A stretch of DNA of 5,710 nucleotides from positions 1 to 5,710 of the forward strand of contig JAKLKT010000591.1 in assembly GCA_023150495.1 (NCBI GenBank). The letters are read 5' to 3'. The notes beneath the pieces were generated by a model, which saw only the letters and a program-made list of their open reading frames with translations, searched no databases and had not been told where the DNA came from. The translations under genes were made by a program, and so were the position numbers. Origin of the DNA: Planctomycetota bacterium. GTDB taxonomy: Bacteria > Planctomycetota > PLA2. Of the stretch, positions 1 through 5,710 are shown piece after piece (within the stretch, counting starts at the first letter, position 1; each line of letters opens with the position of its first letter).

Positions 1-1
1 C

Positions 2-442
2 GCCGCGGCGGTCGCGGCGCTCACGGGCGCCGACGCCGGGCGCGGCCGGCGCCAGCTCGGGATCGTCGACGCGAAGGGGCGCGCCGCGGCGTTCACCGGC
101 CCCGAGTGCCTCGACTGGGCGGGCCACCGGACCGGCGAGGGGTATAGCGTGCAGGGGAACATCCTCGCGGGGAAGCAGGTGGTGGACGCGATGGCCGACG
201 CGTTTCTCGCGTCGAAGGGGGAGCTCGCGGACCGTCTGGTGGAGGCCCTCGCCGCGGGCCAGCGCGCCGGCGGCGACAAGCGCGGCATGCAGTCGGCCGC
301 GCTTCTTGTGACAAGGAAGAACGGGGGGTACGGGGGCAACAACGACCGCTACATCGACCTGCGCGTCGAGGACCACGAGAAGCCGATCGACGAGCTGAGG
401 CGGCTGCTCGACCTCTACAAGCGCGTCCGGCTGGGGCGGTAG
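2..442 (+). CDS. DUF1028-family protein, C-terminal part (5' end outside window)
   Basis: The frame is open from the window edge to the TAG at 440-442 and gives about 146 residues. Recognisable DUF1028 (Pfam PF06267) blocks appear in order: a QLGIVD strand, TGPECLDWAGHRTG, then YSVQGNILAG, VVDAMADAF, the Gly-rich AAGQRAGGDKRGMQSAALLV and GYGGNNDRYIDLRVEDH, with a closing helix IDELRRLLDLYK. Known of the family: it is distantly related to N-terminal-nucleophile (Ntn) hydrolases and its physiological substrate is not established. The N-terminal part that would hold the putative nucleophile is outside the window, so activity cannot be judged. Nothing in the visible part is broken. It runs against the two minus-strand genes and its last 28 bases overlap the end of the rhomboid-like gene. 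I see no functional link to UvrA. Family assignment is confident; function is unknown. Confidence 0.88.
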   Translation, partial: AAAVAALTGADAGRGRRQLGIVDAKGRAAAFTGPECLDWAGHRTGEGYSVQGNILAGKQVVDAMADAFLASKGELADRLVEALAAGQRAGGDKRGMQSAALLVTRKNGGYGGNNDRYIDLRVEDHEKPIDELRRLLDLYKRVRLGR

Positions 443-993
443 AGGATCGCGAACGCGAGCGCGCCGGACGCCGCGCCCGCCGCGGTCGCGAGAGGCTCTT
501 CCGCGCCCGTCAGTCTCGCGTCGCCCGAGGCCATGTCGAAGACGATGCTCGCCACCACGAGCATGAGGGCGACGAGCCAGCCCTTGAGCCGGTCGCGGCG
601 CCACCCGATGAGGGCGCCGTAGACGACGAGCCCGTGGAGCACCGCCTGCAGGCCGCAGTAGTGGTGCACACGCAGCCCGAAGAGGAAGAGGCCCGCGGTC
701 GCGCCCAGGGCGCAGAGGACCGCCGCCCCCCAGTGCAGGTGCCGTCGAAGGACGCCCACGATGACGACCGCCCCCGCCAGCTCGAGCCCGAGGTGGAGCC
801 ACGAGACGTGAACGAGGTGCCCCGTCAGCGCGCGCCACAGCTGGCCGTCGAGGAGCGCGTTCCGCTCGTAGCGGAGCGCGTGCGCGACCCTGTCGCCCGC
901 GAGCAGGATCCCCGCGCATACCGCCGCCACAAGGAGCAGCGCGAGCCACGGCCTCAGCCGCGCAGGAACCGCCCCGTGTGCGACGTCTTGCAC
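415..993 (-). CDS. Rhombosortase/rhomboid-like membrane protein, probably catalytically dead
   Basis: The GTG start at 991-993 and TAG at 415-417 give 192 residues. GTG is chosen because a perfect AGGAGG lies 7 nt upstream; translation further upstream is only uvrA in a wrong frame. Six hydrophobic segments (about 15-33, 60-82, 88-107, 114-131, 137-153, 168-185) match the six-helix rhomboid core. The block LRYERNALLDGQLWRALTGH followed by LVHVSWLH (residues 40-67) is typical of rhombosortases (TIGR03902), intramembrane serine proteases that process GlyGly-CTERM proteins. However, the GLSG catalytic motif reads GLQA (114-117), so the nucleophile Ser is Gln116. The usual HxxG in the last helix reads TAAG (170-173), and the Asn expected four residues after His67 is Glu71. 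I infer a pseudoprotease with a structural or binding role. No GlyGly-CTERM substrate is in the window. It could also be an unrelated-function rhomboid homologue. Confidence 0.8.
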   Translation of the reverse strand: MQDVAHGAVPARLRPWLALLLVAAVCAGILLAGDRVAHALRYERNALLDGQLWRALTGHLVHVSWLHLGLELAGAVVIVGVLRRHLHWGAAVLCALGATAGLFLFGLRVHHYCGLQAVLHGLVVYGALIGWRRDRLKGWLVALMLVVASIVFDMASGDARLTGAEEPLATAAGAASGALAFAILYRPSRTRL

Positions 994-2324
994 TTCGCCA
1001 CCTCCTCGACCGTCCCCTCGACCACGAGCTCGCCGCCCGCGTCGCCGCCCTCGGGTCCGAGATCGACGATCCAGTCCGCCGTCCTTATGAAGTCCACGTT
1101 GTGCTCCACCACCACGACCGTGTGCCCCTGGTCCACGAGCCGGTGGAGCACGAGCACGAGCTTCTCGATGTCGGTCGGGTGCAGCCCGCACGTCGGCTCG
1201 TCGAGCAGGTAGAGCACCTCGTCGCGGCTCTTGCGCGCGAGCTCCGCCGCGAGCTTCACCCGCTGCGCCTCGCCGCCCGAGAGCGTCGTCGCCGGCTGCC
1301 CGAGCGAAAGGTACCCGAGCCCCACGTCGTCGAGCGTCGAGAGGATCCGCGCCACGCGCGGCACGTTCGCGAAGAACCCGCGCGCCTCCCCGATCTCCAT
1401 GTCGAGCACGTCGGCGATCGACTTCCCCTTGTACTTCGCCTCGAGCGTCTCGCGGTTGTACCGGCGCCCGCGGCACTCGTCGCACGGCACCCAGACGTCC
1501 GCGAGGAAGTGCATCTCGACCTTCACGGCGCCGCGCCCCTCGCACGCCTCGCACCGCCCGCCCTCCCGGTTGAAGCTGAACCGCCCCGCGTCGAAGCCGC
1601 GCACGCGCGCCTCGGGCAGCATCGCGAAGAGGTCGCGGATCGGGTCGAGCGCCTTCGTGTAGGTCGCGGGGTTCGACGCGGGCGTCGTGCCGATCGGGAG
1701 CTGGTCGACGACGTACACGGTCCCGAACCGGTCGAGCCCCTTCACCTTCCCCTTCGTCCCCCGCACCCCCTCGGCCTCGCTCCAGAGGACGTCGAAGAGG
1801 AGCGAGGACTTGCCCGCGCCCGAGACGCCGGTGATGCAGGTGAGGCGGCCCACCGGGATCTTGACCCGTATTTTTTTCAGGTTGTGCGCGTGCGCGTTCT
1901 CCACCTTCAGGAACGCGGAAGGGAGGGGGCGCGGGGGAGGGCGCTCCATCGTGCGGCGGCCGGAGAGGAAGTCCGCGGTCGGCAGCCCCTTCCTCGCGAG
2001 CAGCTCCTTCACGCTCCCCTCGAACACGACCTCGCCGCCGTTCTTCCCCGCGCCCGGGCCCATGTCGATCACGCGGTCGGCGGCGCGGATCGTGTCGGGG
2101 TCATGCTCGACGACGAGCACCGTGTTCCCGAGGTCGCGGAGCCCCCGGAGCGACCCGAGGAGGCGCTCGGTGTCGCGCGGGTGGAGCCCGATCGTCGGCT
2201 CGTCGAGGACGTAGACGACGCCGACGAGGCCGCTCCCGATCTGCGTCGCGAGCCGGATCCGCTGCGCCTCGCCGCCGGAGAGCGTCGCGGTGCCGCGGTC
2301 GAGCGTGAGATAGCCGAGGCCGAC
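954..2324 (-). CDS. uvrA: UvrA copy 2, segment 3: ABC I signature through C-terminus
   Basis: This segment has 456 codons plus TGA (954-956). It opens abruptly at VGLGYLTLDR, then signature LSGGEAQRIRLA (from residue 15), Walker B VLDEPTIGLHPRD and H-loop VVEHD. The linker is Pro-rich (TMERPPPRPLPS). ABC II follows with NLKKIRVKIPVG, Walker A GVSGAGKSS (166-174), VVDQLPIGTTPASNPATYT, a zinc module at Cys258/261/281/284, signature LSGGEAQ (348-354), LLDEPTCGLH and VVVEHN, ending in the usual SHTGRFLRG tail. Here the normally conserved PIGRTPRS reads PIGTTPAS, losing two Arg residues. The catalytic residues of both ABC modules look intact. There is no in-frame start near 2324, so it depends on upstream translation. 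The last 40 bases overlap the rhomboid-like gene. Confidence 0.88.
   Translation of the reverse strand, partial: VGLGYLTLDRGTATLSGGEAQRIRLATQIGSGLVGVVYVLDEPTIGLHPRDTERLLGSLRGLRDLGNTVLVVEHDPDTIRAADRVIDMGPGAGKNGGEVVFEGSVKELLARKGLPTADFLSGRRTMERPPPRPLPSAFLKVENAHAHNLKKIRVKIPVGRLTCITGVSGAGKSSLLFDVLWSEAEGVRGTKGKVKGLDRFGTVYVVDQLPIGTTPASNPATYTKALDPIRDLFAMLPEARVRGFDAGRFSFNREGGRCEACEGRGAVKVEMHFLADVWVPCDECRGRRYNRETLEAKYKGKSIADVLDMEIGEARGFFANVPRVARILSTLDDVGLGYLSLGQPATTLSGGEAQRVKLAAELARKSRDEVLYLLDEPTCGLHPTDIEKLVLVLHRLVDQGHTVVVVEHNVDFIRTADWIVDLGPEGGDAGGELVVEGTVEEVAKCKTSHTGRFLRG
1001..1006 (-). promoter_or_regulatory. Shine-Dalgarno site of the rhomboid-like gene, inside uvrA
   Basis: The minus strand reads AGGAGG here, 7 nt before the GTG at 991-993. 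It lies within the last 20 codons of uvrA, so ribosomes finishing uvrA at 954 pass through it. This decides the start of the rhomboid-like gene and suggests translational coupling to uvrA. Confidence 0.75.
1605..1643. repeat. 39-bp direct repeat, copy in UvrA unit 2
   Basis: Partner of 4325-4363, coding for the same PIRDLFAMLPEAR block. Just beside it, a second identical stretch of 21 bp (1657-1677) matches 4377-4397 at the same 2,720-base offset. Confidence 0.85.
1657..1677. repeat. 21-bp direct repeat, intact partner in UvrA unit 2
   Basis: Partner of 4377-4397. In this copy the following codons (LPIGTTPA) are present, so it serves as the internal reference for the 22 nt missing from copy 1. 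Confidence 0.8.
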
Positions 2325-2336
2325 GGCGCGTCCGTC
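2322..2336. repeat. 5-bp inverted repeat spanning frameshift 2
   Basis: GACGG, a 5-nt loop (CGCGT), then CCGTC, lying across the second deletion junction (2325-2326). Short stems like this are common by chance at this GC content. Confidence 0.4.
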
Positions 2337-4396
2337 ACGGTGAGCGCCTCGACCTCGCCGATCCGGAGGCCGCCCGGCAGCGTGACCGCGCGGGAGATCG
2401 GGTTCAGCCGGCCTCCCTCGCAGGCGGGGCAGCGCTCGGGCCGCATCACCTCGCCGATCTTCTCCGTCCAGCGGCCGCCGCCGCTCTTCCGGTACCACTC
2501 CTCGACGATCGCGGAGACGCCGAGCCACTTCGTGTCCGTGCGGAGCCGGTAGGACTTCCCCCCCGGCCGCTTGAGCCGCCGGTCGATCCGGTACATCCGG
2601 TCGCCGGTGCCGTCGAAGAGGATCGCGATGTGCTCCGGCTTCCACTTCCCCATCGGGACGTCGAGCGGGAGGCCGTGGACGGCCGCCACCGCCTCGACCT
2701 GCGTCCGGTACCACTTCGACATCGCGATGTAGGCCGCGGCGCCGTGGCCGAACGCGCCGCCGCGGAAGGTGCGGTCGGGGTGGCGGATCGCCTTCGCGGG
2801 GTCGACGCGCTGGATCACGCCGAGGCCATGGCAGCGCTCGCACGCGCCGTGGTGGTGGTTGAACGAGAACATCCGCGGCTCGAGCTGCGCGCCGGGAAGC
2901 ATCACGCCGTGCTCCGGGCAGCCGGGCCGCTCCGTGAACCGCTCGACCTCGCCGCCGGGCTCCGCGATCCCCGCGATCCCCTTGCCCACCTTGTACGCGG
3001 CCTCCAGCGCCTCGGCGAGGCGCACCTTCTCCTTCACCACGAGCCGGTCCACGACGAGCCACGCCTCGCCCTCGGTGTCGGAGAGCGGCTTCTCGGCGCC
3101 GTCCGCGTAGAGCTTCGTGAAACCCTGGCGCTTGAGGAGCGCGGCGTCGACCTTCGCGAGCGGGGCGACGACGAGGAGCCTCTTCCCCGCGAAGCGCTTC
3201 GCCAGCCGGCCCGCCTCCTGCGACGGCGATCGCGCGACGAGCTCCTTCCTGCACCTCGGGCAGCGCGGCGTCCCCGCGTGGGCGAACACGAGGCGGAGGT
3301 AGTCGTGGATCTCCGTCGTCGTCGAGACCGTCGAGCGCGGGTTCCGGCTCCGGTTCCGCTGGTCGATCGCGATCGCGGGGCCGAGGCCCGCGATCGAGTC
3401 CACGGGCGGCTTGTCCATGCGGCCGAGGAATCGGCGCGCGTAGGTCGAGAGCGACTCGACGTACCGGCGCTGCCCCTCGGCGAAGATCGTGTCGAACGCG
3501 AGCGATGTCTTGCCCGAGCCCGACGGGCCGGTGACGACCGTGATCGCGCCGGCGGGGATCCGCGCGTCCACGCCCTTCAGGTTGTGGAGGCGCGCGCCCT
3601 TGACGACCAGGTCCTTGAGCTTCTCCTCGGGGATGCGCGCGACCTTCGGCGGCGCAAGCTTCCGGGCGTCGAGCACCGGCCGGAGCGCCCTGCCCGTGTA
3701 TGAGTCCGGGACGCGCGCGACCTCCTCCGGCGTGCCCGCGCAGACGACCTTCCCTCCCCCCGCGCCCCCCTCCGGTCCGAGGTCGATGACGTGGTCGGCG
3801 GACTTGATCACGTCGAGGTTGTGCTCGATGACCACGACCGTGTTCCCGCGGTCGACGAAGCGCTGGAGGCTCTCGAGCAGCTTCCGGACGTCCTCGTGGT
3901 GGAGCCCGGTCGTCGGCTCGTCGAGGAGGTAGAGCGTCCTCCCCGTGCCGGGGCGGCCGAGCTCCTTCGCGATCTTCACGCGCTGCGCCTCGCCGCCGGA
4001 GAGCGTCGTCGCGGGCTGGCCGATCGAGACGTAGCCGAGGCCCACGTCGAACAGCGTGTCGAGCAGCCGCCGCAGCCTCGGGTGGTCGGCGAGGAAGTCG
4101 CGCGCCTCCGCGACCGTCATCGCGAGCACGTCGGCGATGCTCTTCCCCTTGAACGCGACCGAGAGCGTCTCCTCGTTGAAGCGGCGGCCGTCGCACTCCT
4201 CGCAGACGACCTCGACGTCGGGGAGGAACTGCATCTCGACCGTCTTCACGCCGGCGCCCTTGCACCCCTCGCAGCGGCCGCCCTTCACGTTGAAGGAGAA
4301 TCGCCCCTTCCGGTAGCCGCGCGTGCGCGCCTCGGGCAGCATCGCGAAGAGGTCGCGGATCGGCTCGAACAGATGGGTGTAGGTCGCGGGGTTCGA
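2327..4396 (-). CDS. uvrA: UvrA segment 2: end of copy 1 ABC II, linker, and most of copy 2 ABC I
   Basis: This segment has 690 codons between the two breaks. Residues 1-7 are SNPATYT, the conserved block that should follow SPIGRTPR of ABC II. A zinc module with Cys42/45/65/68 follows, with the same spacing as E. coli Cys740-766. Then come signature LSGGEAQ (132-138), LLDEPTTGLH and an H-loop VVIEHN, ending copy 1 at YTGRALRPV. After a short linker copy 2 starts: KGARLHNLKG, Walker A GPSGSGKTS (290-298), GQRRYVESLSTYARRFLG, a Q-loop AIDQ, and CPRC at 379. Next is a shortened UvrB-binding region, then a zinc module with CPEH at 493 and CERC at 519, and CPACEGGRL. Homology ends at LTVTDA (2327-2344). 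There is no SD-preceded restart near 4396, so this part would not be made unless the frame is repaired. The literal frame runs on to a stop at 2069-2071. Confidence 0.86.
4325..4363. repeat. 39-bp direct repeat, copy in UvrA unit 1
   Basis: It is identical base for base to 1605-1643, 2,720 bases away. Both copies encode the PIRDLFAMLPEAR block of ABC II in the same reading frame. It reflects the internal duplication of uvrA, and synonymous positions are also identical. Confidence 0.85.
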
Positions 4397-4397
4397 C
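4377..4397. repeat. 21-bp direct repeat ending exactly at frameshift 1
   Basis: Identical to 1657-1677 and covers the SNPATYT codons. Identity to the sister copy ends at 4397, which is the first base of the frameshift junction. Beyond it copy 2 has 23 nt where copy 1 has 1 nt. Confidence 0.8.
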
Positions 4398-4406
4398 CCT
4401 GGTCGA
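4393..4406. repeat. 6-bp inverted repeat spanning frameshift 1
   Basis: TCGACC, a 2-nt spacer (CT), then GGTCGA: a perfect 14-base inverted repeat centred at the deletion junction (4397-4398). It could form a small hairpin, or be chance in GC-rich DNA. Confidence 0.5.
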
Positions 4407-5710
4407 TCTCGATCACCTTGTCGATCCCCTCGACGCCGTCGATGCCGTCGTGCGCGCCGGGCACGTCCTGCGCGCCGTGGAGCTGCTGCGCGAGCGCACG
4501 GCGGAGGACGTCGTTCACGAGCGACGACTTGCCCGAGCCGGAGACGCCCGTGACCGCGACGAAGACGCCGAGCGGGAAGGGGACGTCGATCCCCCGCAGG
4601 TTGTGGTGGCGCGCGCCGCGGACGACGATCGCGCCCTTGGGCGTCCGTCGCGCGGCGGGCACGGGGATCGACCGGTCGCCGCGCAGGTAGGCGGCGGTCA
4701 GGGACCGCGGCGACTCCCAGACCTCGTCGGGGTAGCCGGCCGCGACGATCTCGCCCCCCTCCCGCCCCGCGCCGGGGCCGACGTCCACGAGGTAGTCCGA
4801 CGTGCGCATGGTCTCGTCGTCGTGCTCGACGACGAGGACCGTGTTGCCCATGTCGCGCAGGCGCCTGAGCGACGTCAGCAGGCGGCCGTTGTCGCGCGGG
4901 TGGAGCCCGATCGACGGCTCGTCGAGGACGTAGATGACGCCCTTGAGCCCCGCGCCGACCTGGGTCGCGAGGCGGATCCGCTGCGCCTCGCCGCCCGCGA
5001 GCGTCGCGGCGGAGCGGTCGAGGGTCAGGTAGCCGAGCCCCACCTCGGAGAGGAACCCGAGGCGCGAGCGCAGCTCCTTCACGATCTCCTTCCCGACGAG
5101 CGCCTCGCTCCCCTCGAGCTTCACGCCCTCGAAGAGCGCGAGCGCGTCGTCCACGGGGAGCGCGGTCACCCCGTCGATCGCGCGGTCGCGGAACCTCACC
5201 GCGAGCGCGACGGGCTTCAGCCGGCGCCCCTTGCAGTCGGGGCAGGGCATCTCGGAGAGGAAGCGGCCGACGGTCTTCGCGCCCTTCCGCCACGCGACCT
5301 CCATCGACGGGAGGATGCCCTTGTATTCCACGCGGTCGCTCATGTCGATCGCGTAGTCCTTGCCCTCCCACTTCCGCCGCCGCCTGACGAACGCGCCGTT
5401 CGCGCCGTTCAGGACGAGATCGCGCTGCGCCTGCGAGAGCTCCTTCCACGGCACGTCGACGGGCACGAGGTCCGCGAGCTCGTCGACCCGCACCCCCGCG
5501 AACGTGAGGTGCTTCATCCTGGTCCTCGTCATGACGCCGAGCGCGCCCTCCTCGATCGAGAGCGACGCGTCGACGACGACCTTCTTCGGGTCGATCGCGC
5601 GGGTGGCCCCGAGGCCCCCGCAGGTCTCGCACGCGCCGCGCGGCGAGTTGAAGGAGAAAAGGCGAGGCTCGAGCTCCGGGAGGTCGATCCCGCAGCCGAC
5701 GCAGTGGAGG
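4399..5710 (-). CDS. uvrA: UvrA copy 1, segment 1: zinc module of ABC I through Walker A of ABC II (partial)
   Basis: About 437 codons are readable from the window edge (first full codon 5707-5709) to the break. It opens at the first zinc module, with CxxC pairs at residues 3/6 and 27/30 flanking ELEPRLFSFN, which aligns to E. coli UvrA near Cys253, so about 250 N-terminal residues lie outside. Next come a CPDCKGRRL motif, ABC I signature at 237-243, Walker B VLDEPS with the catalytic Glu at 264, an H-loop VVEHD, then ABC II Walker A GVSGSGKSS (388-396) and VIEIDQ, where homology stops. The signature reads LAGGEAQ instead of LSGGEAQ, replacing the Ser that contacts ATP gamma-phosphate across the dimer of ABC modules. 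Literally read, this frame continues for about 37 unrelated residues to a stop at 4285-4287. Confidence 0.88.

Larger units (their letters stand above)
954..5710 (-). pseudogene. uvrA: Tandem (double-length) uvrA gene, broken by two frame-changing deletions; 5' end outside window
   Basis: This is the gene-level view of the three in-frame segments listed separately. UvrA is the DNA-damage-recognising ABC ATPase of UvrABC nucleotide excision repair; it binds DNA as a dimer and loads UvrB. A standard UvrA is about 940 residues with two ABC modules. Here two whole UvrA units are fused: copy 1 from the window edge to about 3680, copy 2 from about 3620-3640 to the TGA at 954-956, joined by a Pro/Lys-rich linker (LDARKLAPPKVARIPEEKL) with no stop. 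Three of the four Walker A sites are visible (4522-4548, 3503-3529, 1803-1829), as are all four signatures (4981-5001, 3983-4003, 2262-2282, 1263-1283). The frame changes at 4397-4398 and 2325-2326, each with loss of conserved residues, and the two shifts do not compensate. Double-length UvrA proteins are known in several GC-rich bacterial groups. Whether the breaks are biological or assembly errors is undecided. Confidence 0.8.

Noticed and set aside
443..460. Possible terminator after the DUF1028 gene
   Set aside because: No stable hairpin followed by a T-run is visible, and the bases are coding on the opposite strand.
978..3703. Long plus-strand open frames opposite uvrA (978-2552 and 2630-3703)
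   Set aside because: They are Arg/Ala/Glu-rich low-complexity translations typical of the antisense of a GC-rich gene, lack any recognised domain, and lie over clear UvrA coding on the minus strand.
2330..4265. Upstream part of the open frame that ends at 954, extending back to about 4265
   Set aside because: Upstream of 2324 this frame encodes Arg-rich nonsense while the frame of segment 2 encodes real UvrA; it is just an open shadow at high GC.
2325..4398. Programmed ribosomal frameshifting to join the three UvrA frames
   Set aside because: There is no slippery heptamer at either junction, and conserved residues (SPIGRTPR and about 33 residues before the signature) are missing, so a frameshift would not restore a normal protein.
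4385..4400. tRNA T-arm-like string GGGGTTCGACCC
   Set aside because: It is explained by the SNPATYT codons of UvrA plus the deletion junction; no acceptor, anticodon or D arm is found around it.
4430..4450. Short tandem-looking repeat GTCGATGCCGTCG
   Set aside because: It encodes the GIDGVEGID stretch of a variable UvrA loop; only two imperfect units, so not a meaningful repeat array.

Overview
The window is very GC-rich (roughly 70% by eye) and gene-dense, with no intergenic gap of any size. It suggests a GC-rich environmental bacterium. The combination of a double-length UvrA, a rhombosortase-type membrane protein and a DUF1028 protein would fit Myxococcota, Planctomycetota, Acidobacteriota or a related uncultured lineage. 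I cannot fix the phylum from sequence alone.

Layout: positions 1-442 (+) carry the C-terminal part of a DUF1028-family protein. Positions 415-993 (-) encode a six-helix rhombosortase/rhomboid-like membrane protein, which overlaps the DUF1028 gene tail to tail by 28 bases. Positions 954-5710 (-) are filled by one very long UvrA (excision-repair ATPase) gene whose 5' end lies outside the window. The rhomboid-like GTG start lies 40 bases inside the 3' end of uvrA with a strong Shine-Dalgarno sequence, so the two minus-strand genes are probably translationally coupled.

The uvrA gene is a tandem fusion of two UvrA units. Copy 1 enters the window at its first zinc module. Copy 2 is near complete and starts around 3620. 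As given, the gene is broken in two places: the reading frame changes at 4397-4398 and at 2325-2326. Each change coincides with loss of conserved protein sequence, about 22 nt and about 97 nt judged against the sister copy. The three frames together would give a protein of about 1,870 residues if repaired and completed. Either this is a decaying pseudogene or the assembly has two small deletions; read mapping would decide.

Other points of interest: the rhomboid-like protein lacks the expected catalytic Ser and His, so it looks like a pseudoprotease. One of the four ABC signatures of the UvrA reads LAGGE instead of LSGGE. Copy 2 has a shortened UvrB-binding region and an unusual His-rich zinc module. 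I found no RNA gene, CRISPR array, insertion sequence or convincing terminator. I do not see a clearly new multi-gene system here.
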